Shown: positions 42,092 through 50,787, counted from the stretch's first letter. The stretch: DNA of 64,000 nt from an uncultured Desulfovibrio sp. (GCA_913063155.1 CAJXYU010000001.1:744001-808000); one strand, 5' to 3'. The notes: generated from the letters alone by a model not told the origin. Numbers and translations are program-made.

Positions 42092-43351
42092 ATGAGCGCC
42101 TACCGCGACCTGCTGCAGCAGACCGACCCCGAAGTCTTCAACACCATTTCCGGCGAAGAGAAGCGCCAATCCGAGGGAATCGAACTCATCCCTTCGGAAA
42201 ACTACACCTACCCCGAGGTACTCTGCGCCCTGGGCAGCGTGTTCACCAACAAGTATTCCGAGGGCTATCCCGGTCGCCGTTATTACGGCGGCCAGGAATT
42301 CACGGACCAAGTCGAGGAACTGGCCCGACAGCGAGCCTGCGAACTGTTCGGCTGCGAGCACGCCAACGTGCAGCCCCTGTCCGGCTCGCCCATGAATCAG
42401 GCCGTGTACCTGGGCCTGCTGGAACCGGGAGACACAATCCTGGCCATGGACCTCTCTCACGGCGGCCACCTGACCCACGGCGCACCGGTCTCCCACATGG
42501 GCGGACTCTTCAACTTCGTACGCTACAAGACCAACCCGGCGGACGGCTCCATCGACTTCGACAAGGTGCGGGATATGGCGCTGAAGAACAAACCCAAGCT
42601 GGTCCTGTGCGGCTACACTTCCTACCCCCGCGACCTGGACTACGCCGCGTTCAAGGCCATCGCCGACGAGGTGGGTGCTTACACAATGACCGACGCTTCG
42701 CATTACGCGGGGCTGGTGGCAGGCAAAGTCATGCGCAACCCCTTTGACTTCGGGTTCGACGTGGTAACCACCACCTCGCACAAGTCCCTGCGCGGCCCGC
42801 GAGGCGGCATGGTCCTCTGCTCCAAGGAACTAGCCTCCAAGATAGACAAGTCCGTCTTCCCCGGCCTACAGGGCGGGCCGCACATGAACGCCATCGCGGG
42901 CATAGCCATCACCCTGGGCAAGGCCCTGCAGCCCGAATTCCGCGACTATGCAGTGCAGGTGCTGGCCAATGCCAAGGCACTGGGCAAGGCGCTCATGGAC
43001 AGGGGCGGCGACCTGATCACCGGCGGCACGGACAACCACATGCTTGTGCTGGAAACCCGGAAGAGCTTCGGCCTGGACGGCAGGACAGCCGAGGAACTGC
43101 TGGATACGGTAGGCCTGACCACCAACAAGCAGATCATCCCGGACGATCCCAACCCACCTCTGCGTCCCAGCGGCATCCGCATGGGCACTCCGGCGGCAAC
43201 CACGCGCGGCATGAAAGAGGAAGACATGGTCATGCTGGCCAAATGGATGACCGAGACCCTGAAAAATCCTGACGACACAACAAAACACGAATCCATCCGC
43301 CGGGATGTAGTGGCTCTGTGCTCCTCCTTCCCGGTCCCCGGAATCAGTTAG
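42092..43351 (+). CDS. glyA: Serine hydroxymethyltransferase (divergent subgroup)
   Basis: A 419-residue PLP enzyme interconverting serine and glycine with tetrahydrofolate. The family frame is clear: IELIPSENYTYPEVLCALGS, NKYSEGYPGRRYYGG, LSHGGHLTHGAPVS, the PLP lysine in TTTSHKSLRGPRGGMVL and FPGLQGGPHM. It differs from the common GlyA in places: SGSPMN for SGSQAN, GYTSYPRDLDY for GASAYPR, and DASHYAGLVAG for DMAHIAGLVAA. These changes mark a subgroup; the catalytic residues remain. A ZTP riboswitch and AGGAGG lie upstream, supporting a one-carbon role. A terminator follows. Confidence 0.88.
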   Translation: MSAYRDLLQQTDPEVFNTISGEEKRQSEGIELIPSENYTYPEVLCALGSVFTNKYSEGYPGRRYYGGQEFTDQVEELARQRACELFGCEHANVQPLSGSPMNQAVYLGLLEPGDTILAMDLSHGGHLTHGAPVSHMGGLFNFVRYKTNPADGSIDFDKVRDMALKNKPKLVLCGYTSYPRDLDYAAFKAIADEVGAYTMTDASHYAGLVAGKVMRNPFDFGFDVVTTTSHKSLRGPRGGMVLCSKELASKIDKSVFPGLQGGPHMNAIAGIAITLGKALQPEFRDYAVQVLANAKALGKALMDRGGDLITGGTDNHMLVLETRKSFGLDGRTAEELLDTVGLTTNKQIIPDDPNPPLRPSGIRMGTPAATTRGMKEEDMVMLAKWMTETLKNPDDTTKHESIRRDVVALCSSFPVPGIS

Positions 43352-43401
43352 CTCTTTCCTTTTTCTCCTTCCCCTCAAGGCGTCCGCACTGCGCCTCAAA
43401 G

Positions 43402-43434
43402 AAAAGGCCGATCCCTCTCGGGACCGGCCTTTTT
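43402..43434 (+). terminator. Terminator of the glyA-type gene
   Basis: AAAAGGCCG-A-TCCC-tctc-GGGA-C-CGGCCTTTTT, a long stem with one mismatch and a T-run, 50 bases after the stop. Confidence 0.92.
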
Positions 43435-43571
43435 GAAGGCATTCAAAACTATTCAAAACGGCTCAAGCGCAAGGCGCGAAAAAGGCCAAACCCGCAACGC
43501 ACTCTTACGGTACGTAAGGATTTGACCTCTTGATCAGCGAAGCCATCGGGCTGCTCCTGGACAGCCGCCAG

Positions 43572-44123
43572 CTAGCCGAAAGAACGCTTGTACAGGTCAA
43601 TGATGGCCTGACGACCGTTGTCCTCCAGGAAACGGGTGCCGGTGCCGGTAAAATCTGTGCTGGTGATGACCGGGTTTTCCACGGAGACCCATTCGACCTT
43701 TTCCCATTTGAACCAGGCGTTGCGGGCCTGACCGAAGACATAGAGGGGCTTGTTGCAGATCTTGGCGAACTCGGCCCCCCAGCCTGTGCCACCCTTGACC
43801 GTGCCGTCTTCCTGGATAACGCCCACAATAAACACTTCGTGCCCGGAATCCACCTGATACATGACGGTCTGGAGGATCTTGCGCATGCGTTCGGCGTTGG
43901 TAAAGGTGCGGTTCAGCAGCTTGGAAACATAGGTCAGGCTGACGTCCTTGCGGACCAACTCTTCCTGGCTCAACACACGCAGGCCGGCTTCGCGTTCATG
44001 CCTGTGGCCTTCGAAACTGTAAGTAACTTCCGCGATGCCGTACTTCTCGGCAAGACGGCCGAATTCACTTTCAGCGCCACGGGCGCCACCGCTGTAGAGA
44101 GTGCAATTTTCGGGCTTGAGCAT
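43572..44123 (-). CDS. SLOG-like nucleotide-binding protein of unknown function
   Basis: A 183-residue protein. The N-terminal strand-loop TLYSGGARGAESEFGRLAEK resembles the nucleotide-binding loop of DprA/SLOG proteins (SGGARG), and VYQVDSGHEVFIVGV then GGTGWGAEFAKICNKPLYVF fits a Rossmann-like second half with a conserved Gly-rich turn. It ends TGTRFLEDNGRQAIIDLYKR. I do not recognise a named family. AAGGAGA precedes the ATG. It lies 91 bases downstream of the DEAD-box helicase on the same strand and may be co-transcribed with it. Confidence 0.7.
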   Translation of the reverse strand: MLKPENCTLYSGGARGAESEFGRLAEKYGIAEVTYSFEGHRHEREAGLRVLSQEELVRKDVSLTYVSKLLNRTFTNAERMRKILQTVMYQVDSGHEVFIVGVIQEDGTVKGGTGWGAEFAKICNKPLYVFGQARNAWFKWEKVEWVSVENPVITSTDFTGTGTRFLEDNGRQAIIDLYKRSFG

Positions 44124-44214
44124 GGTATCTCCTTAAAAATCTTGATGCGGAACTGTTGTTGTACACTATGGACGGCATTTTGGTTCATGGCAAGCCGTCG
44201 CACTTCTTTCCGAT

Positions 44215-45792
44215 TTATTTTTTCCAAATGTCCACGCGAATGGCCGGGCCGCCCTGGGAAAGCTTCTTGAAGGCGGCGTAGACCTGCTTCTTGAGCGGGG
44301 CAGGTACCGTGAAAGTGGAATAGCGACCCTGAATGCGCACGTTCTGGATCTTGAAGGGCGCAATATCGCCAGCCTTGCTTATAAGTTCCACCAGCTTCTT
44401 GGGGTACAGCCCGTCGGACCGGCCCACGTTGACACGCATGGTGATGACTCCGCCGAGTCCGGGCTTGAGCTTAAAGTCGTCGCGTATCTCGCGGTAGCTC
44501 TCGCGGTCCAGGTCGTCGCCACAGGCGCGTTTGAGCAGCGCTGCCAAAATATCCACGGGCTCATGCTCTTCCATGAGGTCATGGGCCATGCTGCGGTAGG
44601 CTTCGTGGTCGCCATTGACCAGAATCTCCTGCAGGTCGTCGGTGAGTTGCTTCTTCTTGGAGAAGATGACGTCCTCGATGCGCGGAAGGCGTTGCTTCTC
44701 GATGCGCACGCCGATGTGCTTGGATATGTACATGAGCCTGCGGAACTCACGCGGGGCGATGAGGGACACGGCCACCCCCTGCTTCCCAGCTCGGCCAGTA
44801 CGACCCACGCGGTGCACGTAGGTTTCCGGGGACTGGGGCAGCGCGAAGTTGACCACGTGGCTGAGGTCGGGCACGTCAATGCCACGCGCCGCCACGTCCG
44901 TGGCCACCAGAATGGTGATCTTGCGCTGGCGAAAACGGCGCAGGATTTCCTCGCGCTGTGCCTGGGAAAGATCGCCATGGATGGCCTCGGCCGGATAGCC
45001 CCGGTCGGAAAGACGCCCGGCCAGTTCGGCCGTATCCAGTTTGGTACGGCAAAAGACCAGGCCGTAAAAATCCGCAGCGGCATCAATGACGCGACACAGG
45101 CCTTCAAAGCGGTCCGAATCAGACATCTCATGGAAAACCTGCAGGTTGAGAGAAGTATCGTCTTTTTTGGGCTTGACCGCGATGCGCTCGTAGTCGCCCA
45201 TGAATTCCGAAGCGATACGCAGCACATCCGGCGGCATGGTGGCCGAGAAAAGCATGGTACGTCGGTTCTCGCCCGCCCCCTCCAGAATTTCTCGGATATC
45301 GTCGATAAAGCCCATGTTGCACATTTCGTCGGCTTCATCGAGTACGAAATGCTTTATGTTGCTCAGGTCCAGGCTGCCCCGGTGTATGTGATCCAGAATA
45401 CGCCCCGGCGTGCCCACCACGATGTCCACGCCGCGCCTGAGATTCTTGAATTGCAGATGGATGGCCTGACCGCCGTAAACCGGGAGCACGCGCAGTTTTC
45501 TGGCCCCCTTGAGCGAGGAGAGTTCATCCGAGACCTGAATGGCCAGCTCGCGGGTAGGGGTCAGAATGAGGCTCTGCACGTGGCGCACGCCCTCCTGGGC
45601 GTGTTCCAAAACGGGCAGGCCGAACGCGGCTGTCTTTCCCGTGCCGGTAGAGGCCTGGGCAACCACATCCTTGTCGCCTCCCAAAATCAGGGGAATGGAC
45701 AGTTTCTGGATAGGGGTGGGCTCGCTGAACCCTTTTCTTTCGAGCGCTTCAACGGCCGGATCGGAAAGGCCGAGCTTCTTGAATTCGTTCAT
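44215..45792 (-). CDS. deaD: DEAD-box ATP-dependent RNA helicase (DeaD/CsdA type)
   Basis: A 525-residue cytoplasmic helicase acting in ribosome assembly and mRNA turnover, often cold-induced. All core motifs are intact: PTPIQ (Q motif), ASTGTGKTAAF (I), PTRELAIQ (Ia), TPGR (Ib), LDEADEM (II), FSATMP (III), FCRTK, ATDVAARGIDVPDL (V) and HRVGRTGRAG (VI). The C-terminal part (about 440-525) has VNVGRSDGLYPKKLVELISK, the DbpA-like RNA-binding domain. The ribosome-binding site is weak. A terminator-like hairpin in the leader may control it. Confidence 0.95.
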   Translation of the reverse strand: MNEFKKLGLSDPAVEALERKGFSEPTPIQKLSIPLILGGDKDVVAQASTGTGKTAAFGLPVLEHAQEGVRHVQSLILTPTRELAIQVSDELSSLKGARKLRVLPVYGGQAIHLQFKNLRRGVDIVVGTPGRILDHIHRGSLDLSNIKHFVLDEADEMCNMGFIDDIREILEGAGENRRTMLFSATMPPDVLRIASEFMGDYERIAVKPKKDDTSLNLQVFHEMSDSDRFEGLCRVIDAAADFYGLVFCRTKLDTAELAGRLSDRGYPAEAIHGDLSQAQREEILRRFRQRKITILVATDVAARGIDVPDLSHVVNFALPQSPETYVHRVGRTGRAGKQGVAVSLIAPREFRRLMYISKHIGVRIEKQRLPRIEDVIFSKKKQLTDDLQEILVNGDHEAYRSMAHDLMEEHEPVDILAALLKRACGDDLDRESYREIRDDFKLKPGLGGVITMRVNVGRSDGLYPKKLVELISKAGDIAPFKIQNVRIQGRYSTFTVPAPLKKQVYAAFKKLSQGGPAIRVDIWKK

Positions 45793-45905
45793 TGGAAATT
45801 TCTTGGCGTAACGCCTGATTTTAGATTGGGCCTAGCTGATCAGAGCGGTTCTGCCGTCGGGCACTGCGGCAGGATCACTGTGAACAGCCAGAAAAAAATA
45901 GCAAC

Positions 45906-45944
45906 AAAAAAAGAGCCGTGAGAACAAGAATGTGCCCACGGCTC
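45906..45944 (-). terminator. Terminator-like hairpin upstream of deaD
   Basis: On the minus strand GAGCCGTG (45944-45937) pairs with CACGGCTC (45920-45913), followed by TTTTTTT (45912-45906). It lies 114 bases before the deaD start and no minus-strand gene ends there, so it may be a leader attenuator or the end of a short antisense transcript. Confidence 0.75.
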
Positions 45945-46116
45945 CTTGCTCGATTCGGTTTTCAAATTCTACGGAACAGCCGTGGCCGCGCCGAGAACGC
46001 ACCGCCCGACTATGTCATACAGGAAAGAAGGTCAAGCTTTTCCTTCGTCCTTGCCGCAATCCGGAATAAAACCCCATTGACAAGGCAGCCCCGCCTCGGG
46101 CATTCAAAAGGCATCT

Positions 46117-46260
46117 TATTCTCAGGGCGGGGTGAAATTCCCCACCGGCGGTATCCCGGATTGCACCGGGGAGCCCGCGAGCGCCTCTCCATGGGGAGAG
46201 GGTCAGCAGATCCGGTGAAAGGCCGGAGCCGACGGTAACAGTCCGGATGAAAGAGGGTAA
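46117..46260 (+). promoter_or_regulatory. FMN riboswitch (RFN element)
   Basis: The full set of RFN landmarks is present: CTCAGGGCGGGGTGAAATTC, CCCACCGGCGGTA, AGCCCGCGAGCG, GGTCAGCAGATCCGGT, GGCCGGAGCCGACGGT and ACAGTCCGGATGAAAGAGGG. It lies about 120 bases upstream of ribB and lowers its expression when FMN is plentiful. A TGGGCG-ttat-CGCCCA hairpin follows in the expression platform. Confidence 0.97.
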
Positions 46261-46377
46261 GACAGATCCGCTCGTCTTTGGGCGTTATCGCCCATTGCCT
46301 GCTGTCCGCCTGCACGGCGGCGCCTGTCTTTATTCCTGCGCCCTGGTTCATAACCGTTTTCCGCAAAGGAGACCGTA

Positions 46378-47022
46378 ATGGATCAGAACCTGCTGTCCAA
46401 GTGGGGCGCACCGACCGAACGCGTGGAACGGGCCTTGAAGGCTCTCTGCGACGGACGGGGCGTGCTTGTCACCGACGACGAGGACCGCGAGAACGAGGGA
46501 GACCTCATCTTCTGCGCCGACACCATCACCGAAGCACAGATGGCCATGCTCATCCGGGAATGCAGCGGCATTGTCTGCCTGTGCATGCCCGGCGAAAAAA
46601 TCGAAGAACTGGGACTACCCATGATGGTGGAGGAAAACACCAGCCGTTACGGCACAGCCTTCACCGTGTCCATCGAGGCGGCCGAAGGCGTAACCACCGG
46701 CGTTTCCGCCGCCGACCGCGTGAAAACGGTCAGGACCGCTGCGGCCAAAGGAGCACGTCCCGCAGCTCTGCACAGTCCCGGCCACGTGTTCCCGCTTCGC
46801 GCCCGTTCAGGCGGAGTGCTGGAGCGTGACGGCCATACCGAAGCCACCGTGGACCTCATGCGTCTGGCCGGACTGGGCGACTGTGGTGTACTTTGCGAGT
46901 TGACCAACCCGGACGGAACCATGGCCAAGTTGCCGGAAATCGCCGCTTTTGGGGAAAAGCACGACATTCCGGTGCTCACGGTCGGGGACCTGAAGGAATA
47001 CCGCCGAGAACGCGAGAACTAA
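46378..47022 (+). CDS. ribB: 3,4-Dihydroxy-2-butanone-4-phosphate synthase
   Basis: A 214-residue single-domain RibB that converts ribulose 5-phosphate to 3,4-dihydroxy-2-butanone 4-phosphate and formate for riboflavin synthesis. The active-site loop [20 protein letters not shown] holds the acidic catalytic residues, and [34 protein letters not shown] and [15 protein letters not shown] are standard. No GTP cyclohydrolase II domain is fused. AAGGAGA precedes the ATG. It is the only gene under the FMN riboswitch in the window; other rib genes are elsewhere. Confidence 0.96.
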   Translation: MDQNLLSKWGAPTERVERALKALCDGRGVLVTDDEDRENEGDLIFCADTITEAQMAMLIRECSGIVCLCMPGEKIEELGLPMMVEENTSRYGTAFTVSIEAAEGVTTGVSAADRVKTVRTAAAKGARPAALHSPGHVFPLRARSGGVLERDGHTEATVDLMRLAGLGDCGVLCELTNPDGTMAKLPEIAAFGEKHDIPVLTVGDLKEYRREREN

Positions 47023-47066
47023 CCGACATCTCTGACTTCTCCGATTATCGATCCCTTACCGACATC

Positions 47067-47105
47067 AAGCGGCCATTCCTACGTATGGGAATGGCCGCTT
47101 TTTTT
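47067..47105. terminator. Bidirectional terminator after ribB
   Basis: AAGCGGCCATTCC-tacgtatg-GGAATGGCCGCTT is a perfect 13-bp stem followed by TTTTT. It separates ribB from the converging small lipoprotein gene. Confidence 0.93.
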
Positions 47106-47250
47106 AACGCCCGGACATCATCGACAGCCTGGCCAACCTGGCAGGCACATGCGGTCCATGTCCCGGCCAGAGCCAGGGGGCGCAACCGGACAAAAGACCG
47201 AGGGCGAACAGAGTCAAGAGGAACAGTAAGACGATTTTGGCGAACCGCAT
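47104..47250 (-). CDS. Small lipoprotein (48 residues)
   Basis: A short gene coding MRFAKIVLLFLLTLFALGLL followed by the lipobox SGC (Cys23) and a 25-residue mature tail, APWLWPGHGPHVPARLARLS and MMSGR. AAGGAG stands seven bases before the ATG, which supports translation. It is predicted to be anchored in the envelope. The function is unknown; tiny lipoproteins of this shape include entericidin-like and OM-stress proteins, but no family match is claimed. It is transcribed alone between ribB and the Ada-like gene. Confidence 0.7.
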   Translation of the reverse strand: MRFAKIVLLFLLTLFALGLLSGCAPWLWPGHGPHVPARLARLSMMSGR

Positions 47251-47499
47251 GAAACACTCCTTGGATTGCATTGTGTGACATCTGATTTGCACCAAATGTG
47301 CCGAACCAGTTCCCGGCCCGTTCACAACCGCAAGAATCCGATAGTATGTCCCGCGAAACTGATTGATACTGCGCCTGAAACAATAGGGAGGCGCCATGAT
47401 ATTTTGTTTCAGAACCATTCCGGCTATGCTGCGGCAAATTGTGCACAGATTGCGCACTGTGCGAAAAAAAGACCCTGCCTGGTTCAAAGGAATGCATAT

Positions 47500-48327
47500 A
47501 TGAGTGAAGTTCAAGACCGAATCATTGAGATCTGCCGAATCATTGAGACCTGCCGGGAAGAACCCACCCTGGAAGAACTGGCCGAGACCGCGCACCTGAG
47601 CCCATACCATTTCCTGCGAGTTTTCCGGGAGACCGTGGGGATCACGCCCAAGCACTACGCCATCGCCGTACGCGACGAACGCATCCGGGAACTGCTGGCC
47701 CGGGGCAAGTCCGTCACCGAAGCGCTGTACGAAGCCGGATTCGGCTCGGGCTCCGCCTTCTACAGCAACGCCCAGGGCATTCTTGGCATGACACCCGGTT
47801 CGTTCAAGTCCGGCGGCAAAGGCAAGGCCATCCAGTATGCCTTCGGCCGAAGCTTCCTGGGCACCACCCTGGTGGCTGCCACGGAACGGGGCATCTGCAA
47901 CATCGAATTCGGTGAGCGAAATGAACTGCTGGACGGGCTGGAAAAACGTTTTCCCAAGGCGGAGCTACGCAAGGCCGACCCCACGTTCCGAGGTTGGGTG
48001 GCGGCGGTGACCGCCTTCATCGAATCGCCGGACAAGGGCGAAGACCTGCCTCTGGATATCCAGGGCACGGCCTTCCAAAAGCGGGTCTGGAAAGCCCTGC
48101 GCGACGTACCGCCGGGCGAGACCATGACTTACGGCGAACTGGCCGCGCGAATGAACATTCCCAAAGCCGTACGGGCAGTGGCCGGAGCCTGCGCGGCCAA
48201 CCGGCTGGCCGTGGCGGTCCCCTGCCACCGCATCATGGGGTGGGACGGCAAGCTTCGCGGCTATCACTGGGGCGTGGAGCGCAAAAAGGCGCTCCTGAAG
48301 CGGGAGCGCATGAGCATTTCGGGATAA
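47500..48327 (+). CDS. AraC-HTH / methylated-DNA-cysteine methyltransferase fusion (Ada-like)
   Basis: A 275-residue protein. Residues about 1-105 are an AraC-type helix-turn-helix (LEELAETAHLSPYHFLRVFR, SVTEALYEAGFGSGSAFY). Residues about 110-275 are an O6-alkylguanine methyltransferase with FQKRVWKALRDVPPGETMTY, YGELAARM and the acceptor-Cys motif VAVPCHRIMG. The N-terminal zinc/phosphotriester domain of E. coli Ada is absent, so it may sense and repair alkylated bases but lacks the Ada methyl-phosphotriester switch. AAGGA precedes the ATG at 47500; the longer reading frame upstream is rejected for lack of a site. Confidence 0.92.
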   Translation: MSEVQDRIIEICRIIETCREEPTLEELAETAHLSPYHFLRVFRETVGITPKHYAIAVRDERIRELLARGKSVTEALYEAGFGSGSAFYSNAQGILGMTPGSFKSGGKGKAIQYAFGRSFLGTTLVAATERGICNIEFGERNELLDGLEKRFPKAELRKADPTFRGWVAAVTAFIESPDKGEDLPLDIQGTAFQKRVWKALRDVPPGETMTYGELAARMNIPKAVRAVAGACAANRLAVAVPCHRIMGWDGKLRGYHWGVERKKALLKRERMSISG

Positions 48328-48362
48328 CCCCATGAAAGCTGTTATAAGTGGCGACAAGGCGC

Positions 48363-48408
48363 AAAAAAAGCAAGCCGAACATATGGACGGCATATGCGGG
48401 CCTGCTTC
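48363..48408 (-). terminator. Terminator of the DUF2959 lipoprotein gene
   Basis: On the minus strand GCAGGCCCGCATATG and CATATGTTCGGCTTGC pair with two mismatches, followed by TTTTTTT. It lies 20 bases past the stop. Confidence 0.75.
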
Positions 48409-48427
48409 CGTCCCCTTCGGGACAGCC

Positions 48428-49081
48428 TTACTTCTGCACTTCCATGCTTTTGATGAACTCGTTCGCTTCCCTGATTGACCGTTCCATGTCCCGAATCAAC
48501 ACGGCCACGTCCGAACGGATGGAGCCCAGTTCGCCCTTGAGCGAGGCGATGGCCCTGGCGTTCAGGTTGTGCTTGAGGAAGAGTACCTGATCCTTGAACG
48601 CGGCCAGAACAGGATCCATCTTTTCGGAGGCCCGCTTCATGGCCTTGATGAGGCGGCTGTAGCGGGCCTTGGTGTCGTCAAGGCTGTGCCTGCTCTGGGT
48701 CCGCAGCCTGGAACTGGTGTACTGCCTGATCTCGTCCCGCCACTCTTCGAACAGGGCCTCGGCCACATTCTCCACCTTGACGATGCGCTTGCGCACGGTG
48801 GCGGCCCTTTCCACGCTCAATTCGTACTCGGCGTTGAGGGTGTCGTATTTTTCCTCAACCTCCCCACCGTCCACCTGAATCACGGACCTGAACCGCTCCA
48901 GGGCATTGGCAAACTGCTCCTTGGCCTCCTCGTTGGCCTCGCGGGTGTCTTCCACGCGGTCCACCAGAATATCACGCTTGTGATACCCGAATTTCTCCAT
49001 GGTTCCGTAATAGGCGCTCTGGCAAGCGGGCAGGAAACACAGGCACAGGGCCAGGACAAAGAGGCGGATGGAGTTGGTCAT
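48428..49081 (-). CDS. DUF2959-family lipoprotein
   Basis: A 217-residue predicted lipoprotein with lipobox LPAC (Cys20). The mature protein is almost wholly helical, starting YYGTMEKFGYHKRDILVDRV and continuing with long charged heptad-like helices, as in the DUF2959 family. The function is unknown. A clear AAGGAG site precedes the ATG at 49081; an extended upstream start is rejected. It sits between the Ada-like gene and argP and has its own terminator. Confidence 0.87.
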   Translation of the reverse strand: MTNSIRLFVLALCLCFLPACQSAYYGTMEKFGYHKRDILVDRVEDTREANEEAKEQFANALERFRSVIQVDGGEVEEKYDTLNAEYELSVERAATVRKRIVKVENVAEALFEEWRDEIRQYTSSRLRTQSRHSLDDTKARYSRLIKAMKRASEKMDPVLAAFKDQVLFLKHNLNARAIASLKGELGSIRSDVAVLIRDMERSIREANEFIKSMEVQK

Positions 49082-49159
49082 GGTTTCTCCTTGAGGACTG
49101 AAGTGGGAGGCAAAAATCTCCATCGGAGATACCCCTACCGGAGGGTCCGGTAAAGACGG

Positions 49160-50059
49160 CTATTTCCCATGGCCAAGCAGTTTGCGGGCGCCGGCAGCCA
49201 ACGCCCGGCTGAAACCGGCCAGCACAGGGGAGTCGATGTTCCAGCAATGCCAATGCAGATGCACTGTATGGTCGAAGCCCGGGGCCATGTCCACCAGCCG
49301 ACCTTCGGCCAGATGTTCCGCATACTGTTGGGGCGGATACATGCCGCAAGCCAGCCCGGCCAGGGCGAAATCCACGAAATGGCCGGAAGTGGGTGCATAA
49401 AACGGGGTCAGCGGCGGAATTTTACCGAAAGCCTTTTCCAGCAACCGGTCGTGCATGTGGTCCTTGCGGTTGAAGATGAGCATGGGGGCGCGACTCATGG
49501 CCACCTTGGTGAATCCGTCCGGGAACCAGCGCTGCTTGAATTCCGGGGCGCCCATGAGCCTGTAGACCATGGTCCCGAGGTACTCGGACCGGCACCCCTG
49601 AAACGGCTCGCACCGGGAAGTGATGCAGCCGAGCACTTCGCCGTCGCGGAGGAGCTTGTGGGTCTCCTCCTGGTCGTCGGCCCGCAAATCCAGCAACACC
49701 GGTTCATTCTGTAGATAATCGCGTACCGACTCCAGAAACCAGGTGGACAGGCTGTCCGCGTTTATGCCCACGGATATGGTGGTGAACTGTTTGTCGCGTG
49801 CACCGGCCCACTCCATATCCAGGCCAAGATCGTCCTCCAGTCTGCGCACCTGCCGAAAATGCTTGAGCAGCTTCACCCCGGCCCCGGTAGCTTTCGGCGG
49901 CGCAGAGCGCACCAGCAACACCTGGCCGGTCTGTTCCTCCAGCAGCTTGATACGCTGGGACACGGCGGACTGGGTCACGTGCAGCACGCGTGAGGCCCTC
50001 TCGAATCCGCCTTCGTCAACCACTGCGGCCAGTGCCTCCAAAAGTTTGTAATCGAGCAT
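49160..50059 (-). CDS. argP: LysR-family regulator of arginine/lysine export (ArgP-like)
   Basis: A 299-residue LysR regulator with N-terminal MLDYKLLEALAAVVDEGGFE and ASRVLHVTQSAVSQRIKLLE. The effector domain has the ArgP-group marks (VGINADSLSTWFLESV, LVDMAPG). In E. coli ArgP activates the arginine exporter argO on arginine binding and is kept inactive by lysine. Here the divergent neighbour is an ArgO/LysE exporter 97 bases away, so the same circuit is likely. Confidence 0.92.
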   Translation of the reverse strand: MLDYKLLEALAAVVDEGGFERASRVLHVTQSAVSQRIKLLEEQTGQVLLVRSAPPKATGAGVKLLKHFRQVRRLEDDLGLDMEWAGARDKQFTTISVGINADSLSTWFLESVRDYLQNEPVLLDLRADDQEETHKLLRDGEVLGCITSRCEPFQGCRSEYLGTMVYRLMGAPEFKQRWFPDGFTKVAMSRAPMLIFNRKDHMHDRLLEKAFGKIPPLTPFYAPTSGHFVDFALAGLACGMYPPQQYAEHLAEGRLVDMAPGFDHTVHLHWHCWNIDSPVLAGFSRALAAGARKLLGHGK

Positions 50060-50155
50060 GAAGTATTATTAGCATTTCTTATTCATGATTAACAAGATTA
50101 GTTTTACTTACTTAAATGACCGCCATAGATTTTCCTCACCAAAGGAGAATCAATT
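50060..50155. promoter_or_regulatory. argP-argO intergenic control region
   Basis: AT-rich, with TTATTAGCATTTCTTATTCA and AACAAGATTAG words that contain several T-N11-A patterns. The divergent promoters and the ArgP site must lie here. AAAGGAGAA precedes argO. Confidence 0.5.
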
Positions 50156-50767
50156 ATGTTTGTTCCAATGATACAGGGATTCGCAACGGGCGGCGGCTTG
50201 ATAGTGGCAATAGGCGCACAGAATGCGTTCGTTCTGACCCAGAGCGTGCGGCGCAATCATCATCTCATGGTGGCCGCGCTGTGCATCCTGTTCGACTGCA
50301 TCTTCATCAGCCTCGGGGTTTCGGGCGTAGGCACAGCCGTGGCATCCCATCCTTTTCTCGGACAGGTCGCGGCCTTTGGAGGGGCGGCCTTCCTACTCTG
50401 GTACGGGTTCGGTTCCCTGCGTTCGGCCATGCGCGGCGGTTCCCTGAACACTGACGCCGAGACCGCCCACACCCTGAAGAAAACCCTGCTCCTGACGATG
50501 GCCGTGACTCTGCTCAACCCGCATTTCTACCTGGATACCGTGGTGCTCATGGGCAGCCTCAGCGGCCAGTACCCGGGCACGGACCGCTACCTGTTCGGGG
50601 CCGGGGCCGTCGGGGCCTCAACTGTCTGGTTCCTGCTCCTCAGCCTGGGGGGCCAGACCTTCGCCCCGCTCTTCCGCAAGGAAGTCACCTGGCGGCTGCT
50701 GGATTCGGTCGTCTGCCTGACCATGTGGTACATCGCCGCCAACCTCATCTTCAAAAGCCTGGCATAA
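50156..50767 (+). CDS. argO: LysE/ArgO-family amino-acid exporter
   Basis: A 203-residue inner-membrane protein with six hydrophobic segments. The N-terminal GLIVAIGAQNAFVLTQSVRR is the LysE family signature, followed by VTLLNPHFYLDTVVLMGSLS, the second conserved block with Asn-Pro. It exports basic amino acids, most likely arginine. Its divergent ArgP-like regulator supports this. AAAGGAG lies upstream. It ends 20 bases from the converging APC transporter gene. Confidence 0.93.
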   Translation: MFVPMIQGFATGGGLIVAIGAQNAFVLTQSVRRNHHLMVAALCILFDCIFISLGVSGVGTAVASHPFLGQVAAFGGAAFLLWYGFGSLRSAMRGGSLNTDAETAHTLKKTLLLTMAVTLLNPHFYLDTVVLMGSLSGQYPGTDRYLFGAGAVGASTVWFLLLSLGGQTFAPLFRKEVTWRLLDSVVCLTMWYIAANLIFKSLA

Positions 50768-50787
50768 GCCGGGCTCTCCCTTGGGCG

